Part shown: positions 51,013 through 58,394 of the stretch, piece after piece
Numbering within the stretch: position 1 is the stretch's first letter
How the letters are laid out: every line of letters begins with the position of its first letter
Assembly (NCBI RefSeq): GCF_000633255.1
Contig: NZ_AYMJ01000018.1
Location: 392,526 to 456,525, forward strand
Direction of reading: 5' to 3'
Origin: Pseudomonas sp. H1h
GTDB lineage: Bacteria > Pseudomonadota > Gammaproteobacteria > Pseudomonadales > Pseudomonadaceae
DNA: 64,000 bases
Translations under genes and position numbers: made by a program
The notes under the pieces: generated by a model
What the model saw: the letters and a program-made list of their open reading frames with translations, nothing else
Databases searched by the model: none
Told to the model about the DNA's origin: nothing

Positions 51013-52320
51013 ATGAGCCAGGAACTGCGGCTTATTCGCCGCATCACGCTGAAACTGATTCCTTTCCTGATCCTGCTGTACCTGATCGCCTATGTGGATC
51101 GCTCCGCCGTCGGCTTCGCCAAACTGCACATGGGCGCCGACATCGGCATCGGTGATGCGGCCTATGGCCTCGGTGCCGGGCTGTTTTTCATCGGCTATTT
51201 TCTGCTGGAAATCCCCAGCAACCTGATGCTTGAACGCTTCGGCGCGCGGCGCTGGTTCGCTCGGATCATGATCACCTGGGGCGCGATCACCATCGGCATG
51301 GCGTTCGTCCAGGGCCCGCACAGTTTCTATGTGATGCGCTTTCTGCTCGGCGCGGCGGAGGCGGGGTTCTTTCCCGGTGTTCTGTACTACATCACTCAAT
51401 GGTTCCCGGTGCGCCATCGCGGCAAGATCCTCGGCCTGTTCATCCTCTCCCAACCGATCGCGATGATGATCACCGGTCCCGTGTCCGGCGGCTTGCTGGG
51501 CATGGACGGGATCCTTGGCCTGCACGGCTGGCAGTGGCTGTTCATCGTCATCGGCACCCCGGCGATCCTGTTGACCTGGCCGGTGTTGCGCTGGCTGCCG
51601 GACGGCCCGCAGCAAGTAAAGTGGATGGATCAGAGCGAGAAAGACTGGCTGACCGGCGAGCTGAAAAAAGACTTGCAGGAATACGGCCAGACCCGTCACG
51701 GCAACCCGTTGCATGCACTCAAGGACAAACGTGTGTTGCTGCTGGCGCTGTTTTATCTGCCGGTGACCCTGAGCATTTATGGCCTCGGCCTGTGGCTGCC
51801 GACGCTGATCAAACAGTTCGGCGGCAGTGATCTGGTCACCGGTTTCGTCTCGTCGGTGCCGTATGTCTTCGGCATCGTCGGCCTGCTGATCGTGCCGCGC
51901 AGTTCCGATCGCATGAATGATCGTTATGGGCACCTGGCGGTGCTGTATGTGCTGGGCGCGATTGGCCTGTTCATGAGTGCCTGGCTGTCGTTGCCGGTGG
52001 CGCAGTTGGCGGCGCTGTGCCTGGTGGCGTTCGCGCTGTTTTCCTGCACGGCGGTGTTCTGGACCTTGCCCGGGCGGTTCTTTGCCGGTGCCAGTGCGGC
52101 GGCGGGGATCGCCTTGATCAACTCGGTGGGCAACCTCGGCGGCTACATCGGGCCGTTCGTGATTGGTGCGCTGAAGGAGTACACCGGGAATCTGGCTTCG
52201 GGCTTGTATTTCCTCAGCGGGGTGATGGTGTTCGGGCTGGTGTTGACCGGCGTGGTTTACCGCGTGCTTGAGCGCAAGCATGTGCTGCCGGTAGACCAAT
52301 TTGCCGCCAGTGCACGCTAA
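51013..52320 (+). CDS. MFS transporter, anion:cation symporter family
   Basis: The 435-residue carrier has twelve membrane helices. It begins RRITLKLIPFLILLYLIAYV, then DRSAVGFAKLHMGADIGIGD, matching the sugar-acid/hexuronate (ACS) branch. GAAEAGFFPGVLYYITQWFP and the loop RHRGKILGLFILSQPIA are also typical. It probably imports the sugar acid or aldonate consumed by the adjoining enzymes by proton symport. It is divergent from the dehydratase gene. Confidence 0.92.
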   Translation: MSQELRLIRRITLKLIPFLILLYLIAYVDRSAVGFAKLHMGADIGIGDAAYGLGAGLFFIGYFLLEIPSNLMLERFGARRWFARIMITWGAITIGMAFVQGPHSFYVMRFLLGAAEAGFFPGVLYYITQWFPVRHRGKILGLFILSQPIAMMITGPVSGGLLGMDGILGLHGWQWLFIVIGTPAILLTWPVLRWLPDGPQQVKWMDQSEKDWLTGELKKDLQEYGQTRHGNPLHALKDKRVLLLALFYLPVTLSIYGLGLWLPTLIKQFGGSDLVTGFVSSVPYVFGIVGLLIVPRSSDRMNDRYGHLAVLYVLGAIGLFMSAWLSLPVAQLAALCLVAFALFSCTAVFWTLPGRFFAGASAAAGIALINSVGNLGGYIGPFVIGALKEYTGNLASGLYFLSGVMVFGLVLTGVVYRVLERKHVLPVDQFAASAR

Positions 52321-52325
52321 TCCAA

Positions 52326-52415
52326 TGTGGGAGCGCGCCTGCTCGCGAAGAGGCCGGCACATTCAATTTTTTCGCTGACTGACACACCGCTTTCGCGAGC
52401 AGGCTCGCTCCCACA
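52326..52415. repeat. Inverted REP pair
   Basis: TGTGGGAGCGCGCCTGCTCG and its opposed copy lie between the MFS and AraD1-like genes. Confidence 0.85.
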
Positions 52416-52452
52416 GGGGAACGGCGGTGTTTTGAAGGAATAGGAGAAAAAC

Positions 52453-53445
52453 ATGCATCTGGTTCAATTCGAATTGATTAACGGCGAGCGCCGCGTCGGC
52501 GTGGTCGACCACGGTCTGGTGCGCGAAGTGCAGGACGCTCGCAGCGTGCGTGACCTGGCCCTGGCCGCCATCGAAGCCGGTGGCACTCTGGAGCAGCAAG
52601 TGCAAACCCTCGGCCTCGGCATCAGCCATGACTACGCCGAACTGCTGGGCACGCGACGCATCCTGCCGCCATTGGATCATCCGGACCCGGCGCACCTGCT
52701 GGTCAGCGGCACCGGCCTGACGCACTTGGGCAGTGCCTCGGCTCGCGACAAAATGCACCAGCACGCCGCTGACGAAGCACAAATGACTGACACCATGCGC
52801 ATCTTCAAATGGGGCGTGGAGGGCGGCAAACCGGCAGCCGGGCAGGCGGGTGTGCAGCCGGAATGGTTCTACAAGGGCGACGGCAGCATCGTCGTACGCC
52901 CGGGCGAGGCGTTTGCGCTGCCACCGTTCGCCGAAGACGCCGGTGAGGAACCGGAAATGGCCGGCCTCTACGTCATCGGCCGTGACGGCAAACCGTATCG
53001 CCTCGGTTTCGCGGTGGGCAACGAGTTCTCTGACCACGTCATGGAGCGCAAGAACTACCTGTATCTGGCCCACTCGAAACTGCGCAGTTGCAGCTACGGC
53101 CCGGAGCTGCGCACCGGTGATCTGCCGCAACATTTGGCCGGCAGCAGCCGCATCCTGCGCAACGGCGAAGTGCTGTGGCAGAACGAATTCCTCAGCGGCG
53201 AAGCCAACATGTGCCACAGCCTCGCCAACCTCGAATATCACCACTTCAAGTACAGCCAGTTCCTGCGTCCGGGCGACGTGCACATTCACTTCTTCGGCAC
53301 CGCGACCCTGTCGTTCGCCGATGGCATCCGCACGCAACCGGGCGATGTGTTTGAAATCACCCAGGCCGAATTCGGCGCACCTCTGGTCAACGGCATCGCC
53401 CCCGCAGTAGCGGCTTTTCAGCCCGACAGCATCGGCACCCTTTAA
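52453..53445 (+). CDS. AraD1-family (GguC-like) protein, fumarylacetoacetase-fold, 2-keto-3-deoxy-L-arabonate dehydratase candidate
   Basis: The 330-residue protein resembles GguC/AraD1 and the fumarylacetoacetate hydrolase fold. LVSGTGLTHLGSASARDKMH, then PEMAGLYVIGRDGKPYRLGF, GNEFSDHVMERKNYLYLAHS and SLANLEYHHFKYSQFLRPGD are conserved stretches. By context it should dehydrate 2-keto-3-deoxy-L-arabonate to 2-oxoglutarate semialdehyde, the step after the dehydratase and before the dehydrogenase gene nine bases downstream. The biochemical assignment is from family and order, not tested here. Confidence 0.85.
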   Translation: MHLVQFELINGERRVGVVDHGLVREVQDARSVRDLALAAIEAGGTLEQQVQTLGLGISHDYAELLGTRRILPPLDHPDPAHLLVSGTGLTHLGSASARDKMHQHAADEAQMTDTMRIFKWGVEGGKPAAGQAGVQPEWFYKGDGSIVVRPGEAFALPPFAEDAGEEPEMAGLYVIGRDGKPYRLGFAVGNEFSDHVMERKNYLYLAHSKLRSCSYGPELRTGDLPQHLAGSSRILRNGEVLWQNEFLSGEANMCHSLANLEYHHFKYSQFLRPGDVHIHFFGTATLSFADGIRTQPGDVFEITQAEFGAPLVNGIAPAVAAFQPDSIGTL

Positions 53446-53454
53446 GGAGCTCCC

Positions 53455-55035
53455 ATGACTCAGATTCTCGGCCACAACTACATCGGCGGTCAGCGCGGTG
53501 CAGCGGGCGACGTCAAACTGCAGAGCGTCGACGCGACCACTGGCGAACACCTGCCTTACGATTTCATCCAGGCCACAGCTGAAGAAGTCGACGCTGCCGC
53601 CAAGGCAGCTGCTACCGCGTACCCGGCGTATCGCAGCCTCAGCGCCGAACGCCGCGCGCAGTTTCTCGACGCAATTGCCGATGAACTGGATGCGCTGGGC
53701 GACGACTTCATTGCCGTGGTTTGCCGTGAGACTGCGTTGCCCGCGGCGCGAATTCAGGGTGAGCGCGGTCGTACCAGCGGCCAGATGCGCCTGTTCGCCA
53801 AAGTCCTGCGTCGCGGTGATTTCTACGGCGCACGAATCGACCTGCCGCTGCCGGATCGCCAGCCGTTTCCGCGCCCGGACCTGCGCCAGTACCGCATCGG
53901 CCTCGGCCCGGTGGCGGTGTTCGGTGCGAGCAACTTTCCGCTGGCGTTTTCCACCGCTGGCGGCGATACGGCGGCGGCGCTGGCGGCTGGCTGCCCGGTG
54001 GTGTTCAAGGCCCACAGCGGCCACATGGCTACAGCAGAACGGGTCGCTGATGCACTGATTCGCGCGGCGGAAAAAACCGCGATGCCGGCCGGGGTGTTCA
54101 ACATGATCTACGGCGGGGGCGTCGGCGAATGGCTGGTCAAACATCCGGCGATTCAGGCGGTGGGCTTTACCGGTTCGCTCAAAGGCGGTCGGGCGTTGTG
54201 CGATATGGCGGCGGCGCGACCGCAACCGATTCCGGTGTTCGCCGAGATGTCGAGCATCAACCCGGTGATCGTCCTGCCGCAGGCGCTGGCCGCGCGTTCG
54301 GAATCGATCGCCCGCGATTTGACCGCGTCGGTGGTGCAAGGCTGCGGTCAGTTCTGCACCAATCCCGGTCTGGTGATCGGTATCCGCTCAGCGCAATTCA
54401 GCGCCTTCGTGCAGCAAGTCGCCGGGCTGATCGGCGATCAACCGTCGCAAACCATGCTCAACGCCGGCACACTCGGCAGCTACGGCAACGGCTTGCACAC
54501 GCTCTTGGCGCATTCCGGGATTGAACATCTGGCAGGCAACCCGCAGCAGGGCAATCAAGCACAGCCGCAATTGTTCAAAGCGGATGTCAGCCTGTTGATC
54601 GGGGGCGATGAAGTGCTGCAGGAAGAAGTATTCGGCCCGACCACGGTGATCGTCGAAGTGGCGGACAAGGCCCAGCTCAGCGCGGCGTTGCAAGGGCTGC
54701 ATGGACAACTCACCGCAACGATCATCGGCGAACAGGCGGACTTCGAACGCTTCCCGGAACTGACGCCATTGCTGGAGCAGAAAGTCGGGCGGATCTTGCT
54801 CAATGGATATCCAACCGGGGTCGAAGTGTGTGATTCGATGGTCCACGGCGGGCCGTATCCGGCAACGTCGGATGCACGCGGCACATCGGTCGGGACCCTG
54901 GCGATCGACCGTTTCCTGCGCCCGGTGTGCTTCCAGAACTACCCGGACTTCTTGCTCCCCGAACCGCTGAAAAACGCCAACCCGTTGCGCATCCAGCGTC
55001 TGGTCGACGGCAAACCCTCACGCGACGCGTTGTAA
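53455..55035 (+). CDS. 2-oxoglutarate semialdehyde dehydrogenase-type aldehyde dehydrogenase
   Basis: The 526-residue enzyme belongs to the aldehyde dehydrogenase (NADP+) group used in sugar-acid degradation. The catalytic cysteine is in VVQGCGQFCTNPGLVIG and the glutamate region is VFAEMSSINPVIVLPQ. FGASNFPLAFSTAGGDTAAA is the cofactor-binding segment and VLQEEVFGPTTVIVEV is the usual C-terminal motif. It would oxidise 2-oxoglutarate semialdehyde to 2-oxoglutarate, ending the non-phosphorylative arabinonate route. AAGGAG overlaps the upstream stop codon. Confidence 0.9.
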   Translation: MTQILGHNYIGGQRGAAGDVKLQSVDATTGEHLPYDFIQATAEEVDAAAKAAATAYPAYRSLSAERRAQFLDAIADELDALGDDFIAVVCRETALPAARIQGERGRTSGQMRLFAKVLRRGDFYGARIDLPLPDRQPFPRPDLRQYRIGLGPVAVFGASNFPLAFSTAGGDTAAALAAGCPVVFKAHSGHMATAERVADALIRAAEKTAMPAGVFNMIYGGGVGEWLVKHPAIQAVGFTGSLKGGRALCDMAAARPQPIPVFAEMSSINPVIVLPQALAARSESIARDLTASVVQGCGQFCTNPGLVIGIRSAQFSAFVQQVAGLIGDQPSQTMLNAGTLGSYGNGLHTLLAHSGIEHLAGNPQQGNQAQPQLFKADVSLLIGGDEVLQEEVFGPTTVIVEVADKAQLSAALQGLHGQLTATIIGEQADFERFPELTPLLEQKVGRILLNGYPTGVEVCDSMVHGGPYPATSDARGTSVGTLAIDRFLRPVCFQNYPDFLLPEPLKNANPLRIQRLVDGKPSRDAL

Positions 55036-55053
55036 CTGATAGCCAGCATTCCA

Positions 55054-55142
55054 TGTGGGAGCGAGCCTGCACGCGAATGCATTCTGCCAGTCAGCCTTTC
55101 ATGGTCTGACACACCGCATTCGCGAGCAGGTTCGCTCCCACA
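55054..55142. repeat. Inverted REP pair
   Basis: TGTGGGAGCGAGCCTGCACG and its near-complement, downstream of the dehydrogenase gene. Confidence 0.85.
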
Positions 55143-55214
55143 GGGGTTCCAGCAAGGCCTCTGGATCACATTGAGCTATCATTGGCCCTTTCCCCCTAAG
55201 AAAGACTGTTTGCC

Positions 55215-55523
55215 ATGACTGCCCAAACCCTTCTCGACGTCCTTGAACACTGCGATATGGTCGAAATCGATGGCTTGCACGCCTTCGAATTCGCCCTCGA
55301 CGAAGATGACAACCTGCACATCGAATGCATGGATGGCCGAGCGGCCAAGCATTGGGAGTTCACGCCGGCGCAGGTTGCAGCAGCAACTTTTGATAATGAC
55401 CTGCAGAGCTGGTTGATCATTGGTTATGCCAGCGATACCAAAACCACCGGCGAGCACCGCCTGGTCTGCAGCGAGGCCTTCGGCGGCAGCGATGACGAGG
55501 ACGAAACCGATGAACATGCGTAA
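55215..55523 (+). CDS. Small acidic protein, DUF5629-like
   Basis: The 102-residue protein is strongly acidic: MVEIDGLHAFEFALDEDDNL in the N-terminal half and a tail of GGSDDEDETDEHA. It resembles the DUF5629 proteins of pseudomonads. EFTPAQVAAATFDNDLQSWL is the other conserved block. Its function is unknown. Its last 14 bases overlap the start of the lactonase gene in another frame. Confidence 0.75.
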   Translation: MTAQTLLDVLEHCDMVEIDGLHAFEFALDEDDNLHIECMDGRAAKHWEFTPAQVAAATFDNDLQSWLIIGYASDTKTTGEHRLVCSEAFGGSDDEDETDEHA

Positions 55524-56685
55524 ATTCTGGCCGCTGCTGATGGCCGGCAGCGTCGGCGCGATGGGCCTGTCCAGTGCCAGCGCCGAGAACTATCAATTGC
55601 TGGTCGGCTCGTACACCGCCGGCACCAGCCAAGGCATCTATCGAATGAATTTCGACAGTGCCACCGGCCAGATCGCCGCCAAGCCGCTGCAAGTGGTGAA
55701 GAGCGAAAATCCGTCGTGGCTGACCCTGTCCAAGGACCAGCATCGGCTGTTCGTGGTCAATGAAAACGGCCCCGGCCAGAAAGACCCGGTTGGCCGCGTC
55801 AGCAGCTATTCGATCGACCCCAAGACCCACGTCCTGAGCCTGATCAATCAGGTGCAGAGCCTGGGCAATGAGCCGACCCATTCGAGCCTGAGCGGCGATG
55901 CCAGCCACCTGTTCGTCAGCAACTACTCGGTGATGGAAGATCCGGGCGGCACCCTCGCGGTGTTGCCGGTCGGCGCTGACGGCAAGCTCAAACCGGTGGT
56001 GCAGATGAGCGCGCACCCGGCGAGCCGGGTCAACCCGGAGCGTCAGGCGTCCAACCACGTGCATTCGACGGTGTCCTCGCCGGATGGCCGCTACGTGTTC
56101 TCCAACGACCTGGGCGCGGACAAGGTCTTCATCTACAAATTCGACCCGAAAGCCAACCCGGACCTGCCGCTGACTCCGGCGAAAACCGCTTCGGTGTCCA
56201 TGCCTGCCGGCAGCGGCCCGCGTCATCTGCTGTTCAGCGCGGACGGCAAGCACGCCTGGCTGACCATGGAAATGAGCGCGCAGGTCGCGGTGTTCGACTA
56301 CAACGACGGCGTGCTGACGCAAACTCAACTGGTCGATCTGGCCGCCGGTCAGCCGACTTCGGACAAGGCCGGTGCAGCGCTGCACGCCTCGGCCGATGGC
56401 AAGTTCCTCTACGTCAGCAATCGCGGCACCGCCAATCAACTGGTGGTATTCAGCATTGACCCGGCGACCGCTCAGCTCAAAGAACTGCAAAAGCGTTCGG
56501 TGGAAGGTGATCACCCGCGCGAATTCAGCCTCGATCCGAGTGGCAAATTCCTGCTGATCGCCAACCAGAAGAGCAACGAAATTGTCGTCGTCGAACGCGA
56601 TGCCAAGACCGGTCTGCTCGGCAAAACCGTGCAGAAACTGCCAATGGACGCCCCGAGCGACCTCAAGTTCCTGGTGCGACAATAA
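55510..56685 (+). CDS. Periplasmic lactonase family protein (6-phosphogluconolactonase-type beta-propeller)
   Basis: The 391-residue protein has a signal peptide (to about residue 24, GLSSASAEN) and then a seven-bladed propeller recognisable from QLLVGSYTAGTSQGIYRMNF, SENPSWLTLSKDQHRLFVVN, SNHVHSTVSSPDGRYVFSND and GSGPRHLLFSADGKHAW. This is the lactonase/3-carboxy-cis,cis-muconate cyclase-like family. It may hydrolyse the lactone product of a periplasmic sugar dehydrogenase, which would link it to the upstream sugar-acid genes (inference). The start at 55510 has GAGG upstream; ATG 55516 is possible. It overlaps the DUF5629-like gene. Confidence 0.88.
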   Translation: MNMRKFWPLLMAGSVGAMGLSSASAENYQLLVGSYTAGTSQGIYRMNFDSATGQIAAKPLQVVKSENPSWLTLSKDQHRLFVVNENGPGQKDPVGRVSSYSIDPKTHVLSLINQVQSLGNEPTHSSLSGDASHLFVSNYSVMEDPGGTLAVLPVGADGKLKPVVQMSAHPASRVNPERQASNHVHSTVSSPDGRYVFSNDLGADKVFIYKFDPKANPDLPLTPAKTASVSMPAGSGPRHLLFSADGKHAWLTMEMSAQVAVFDYNDGVLTQTQLVDLAAGQPTSDKAGAALHASADGKFLYVSNRGTANQLVVFSIDPATAQLKELQKRSVEGDHPREFSLDPSGKFLLIANQKSNEIVVVERDAKTGLLGKTVQKLPMDAPSDLKFLVRQ

Positions 56686-56688
56686 GCC

Positions 56689-56713
56689 ACAGGCCCCGGT
56701 TTACGGGGCCTGT
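56689..56713 (+). terminator. Rho-independent terminator
   Basis: The ten-base stem ACAGGCCCCG (56689-56698) pairs with CGGGGCCTGT (56704-56713), loop GTTTA, followed by a short T-rich stretch, three bases after the lactonase stop. Confidence 0.9.
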
Positions 56714-56841
56714 CTCTTTGTATTAATCGCGCTGATATCCGGTAATGCTACAAAGCATTTCAAGCGATCAGCCCTCGAGCGTTAAGTTTGCTTCACGGCC
56801 CAACCGGGCAAGCAAGCCAACCGAACACGAGGGTTACCGCC

Positions 56842-57021
56842 ATGAACTTCAATCTCTTCTCTGTCATCGCCGCTTCCGCCATCTCCGCTACCGTTGCGCT
56901 GCCAGCCAGTGCCAACGTGGAAATCAACAGCAAAAAAGCTCACACCCAGAGCTACACCCAGAAATACCTGCAACAGAGCGCCAACTTCTACGCTGCTCTG
57001 GATCACAAAATCCAACACTGA
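56842..57021 (+). CDS. Small exported protein of unknown function
   Basis: The 59-residue protein has a signal peptide (MNFNLFSVIAASAISATVAL, cleavage after ASA about residue 24). The mature part is 35 residues, rich in Gln, Tyr and Ser (TQKYLQQSANFYAALDHK). It recalls the short PtrA-like secreted proteins of pseudomonads, but without confidence. GAGGG lies nine bases upstream of the start. Confidence 0.7.
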   Translation: MNFNLFSVIAASAISATVALPASANVEINSKKAHTQSYTQKYLQQSANFYAALDHKIQH

Positions 57022-57039
57022 ACGTCCCGCGCTGCATCC

Positions 57040-57120
57040 GATATGCAGGAGCGAAGTCACTTGTGTCGATGATCGTTGTCACGATCGGCGGCCAGAGAAG
57101 TGATGTCGCTCCTGCATATC
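57040..57120. repeat. 81-base inverted-repeat element (MITE- or REP-like)
   Basis: The arms GATATGCAGGAGCGAAGTCA (57040-57059, continuing CTT) and AAGTGATGTCGCTCCTGCAT (57098-57117, continuing ATC) pair over 23 bases with one mismatched pair. Inner bases (CGATGATCGTTGTCACGATCG) form a second hairpin. The whole would fold into a long stem, unlike the REP pairs elsewhere. Confidence 0.8.
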
Positions 57121-57271
57121 GCATTTTCGGTTCCCATAAATATTCTGTAATACCCCTATAGATCGGCTTAATGATCAACGAAGCTGATATTTACTATGGC
57201 AAACCCTGAGTGGTTGCTACGGCTTTTTTGATTGATCCTGACGGCACTGAAACATGCCCACGGAGAACATC

Positions 57272-57484
57272 ATGGCCAGTTCAATCATCACCTCAGCCAA
57301 GCTCGGCGCCTACCTGGCCATCGGTCTTTACCTGGTCCTGGTGCTGTTCGTCAGCGTCGCCTCGCACACTCAACACAGCTTCGACGCACCGATCGAGGTC
57401 GCACACCCCGGCATCCAGTTCGAACACCGCGCGCAAGGCGTGCTGGTCGATCGGGCGGAACTCGCAGGAGTGGGCGCAGCATGA
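57272..57484 (+). CDS. Small single-helix membrane protein, unknown
   Basis: The 70-residue protein starts MASSIITSAKLGAYLAIGLY and has one membrane helix (about residues 10-30, LGAYLAIGLYLVLVLFVSVA). A soluble part with HPGIQFEHRAQGVLVDRAEL follows. GGAG lies six bases before the ATG at 57272, which is why this start was chosen over 57254. Its stop overlaps the next start (ATGA). No family is recognised. Confidence 0.65.
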   Translation: MASSIITSAKLGAYLAIGLYLVLVLFVSVASHTQHSFDAPIEVAHPGIQFEHRAQGVLVDRAELAGVGAA

Positions 57485-57738
57485 AAGGCTACAGACTCTG
57501 GGTCATCGCCGCCCTGGCACTGATGACCAATGGTGCGGCATTACTGGGCTTCGGTCAGGGCTCGGTCGGCGCGCTGGCACGGGCCATAGAGGCCAATCAC
57601 ACCATCGCGCACAACATCGAACGGGCCAACTCGCAGGGGCTGCTGGCCGGTAACCCGCCGATCAAGGCCGAAGTCGATTTTCTTGGGCCGTTTGAAGTGG
57701 ATTGCTCGGCACTGGGGATGTGTGACGCACTGGCTTAG
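57481..57738 (+). CDS. Small exported or membrane-anchored protein, unknown
   Basis: The 85-residue protein begins MKGYRLWVIAALALMTNGAA, a signal peptide or membrane helix. The rest (RAIEANHTIAHNIERANSQG and DFLGPFEVDCSALGMCDALA) has two cysteines near the C terminus that could form a disulfide. It overlaps the upstream gene by four bases, so the two probably form a unit. No family is recognised. Confidence 0.65.
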   Translation: MKGYRLWVIAALALMTNGAALLGFGQGSVGALARAIEANHTIAHNIERANSQGLLAGNPPIKAEVDFLGPFEVDCSALGMCDALA

Positions 57739-57745
57739 ACTGAGC

Positions 57746-57792
57746 GAACACCTTGTGGCGAGGGAATGAATCCCCTCGCCACAAAGTGTTCG
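57746..57792. terminator. Long hairpin between convergent genes
   Basis: GAACACCTTGTGGCGAGGG and CCCCTCGCCACAAAGTGTTC are complementary over about 19 bases with a seven-base loop. It lies between the small-protein pair and the convergent GST gene. It could be a terminator and resembles a CCCTCGCCACA palindromic repeat of pseudomonads. Confidence 0.75.
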
Positions 57793-57809
57793 GTAGCAGA
57801 AATTCGGGG

Positions 57810-58394
57810 TTACTTCTTCATGATCGCCGTAAACAGCCCGGATTCGAGCAAACGCTGCAACCACGCCTGCAAACGCACGTAAGGCGTTTGCGCAAACCAC
57901 TCGCGATCGACATGCGCGAACTGCCGCACGAACGGCAGCAGCGCCACATCCGCCAGGCTCAAGTGCTCGGCCAGCAAGTAATCGCGATCCGTCAGCAACT
58001 CATCCAGCCTCTGCAAGAACAAGGCGCCCTCAGCCCGATAAACCTCCATCGGCTGCTCGGGGTAGCGCTCGGCGTACTTGTAGCGATTCAACTGCACCTT
58101 GAACCCTTGATCGTTGGCTGCGATCAACTCGGCAATCCGTGCGTCACCCCCCATTAACCAGCCCTGCGGATCATGCTGCGCCAAGGCCCAATGCATGATC
58201 TCCAGGCTCTCGTCGATCACCCGGCCATCGGCGTCCAGCACCGGCACCGTGCCCTTGGGCGAGATCGCCAGCATCGCGGCCGGTTTGGCCTTGAGGCTGA
58301 CTTCGATGATGTCTACCGGCACGCCCGAGTAACGCAGAGCCATCCGCGCGCGCATCGCGTACGGGCAGCGGCGGAACGAGTACAGCGTGTTCAT
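57810..58394 (-). CDS. Glutathione S-transferase
   Basis: The 194-residue protein has an N-terminal thioredoxin-like domain starting MNTLYSFRRCPYAMRARMAL, with CPYA in place of a catalytic serine or tyrosine. The G-site segment is PKGTVPVLDADGRVIDESLE, and an all-helical C-terminal domain follows (YLLAEHLSLADVALLPFVRQ). CPYA indicates a glutaredoxin-like or omega/beta-type enzyme. The substrate is unknown. Its start overlaps the stop of sbcC (ATGA). Confidence 0.92.
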   Translation of the reverse strand: MNTLYSFRRCPYAMRARMALRYSGVPVDIIEVSLKAKPAAMLAISPKGTVPVLDADGRVIDESLEIMHWALAQHDPQGWLMGGDARIAELIAANDQGFKVQLNRYKYAERYPEQPMEVYRAEGALFLQRLDELLTDRDYLLAEHLSLADVALLPFVRQFAHVDREWFAQTPYVRLQAWLQRLLESGLFTAIMKK

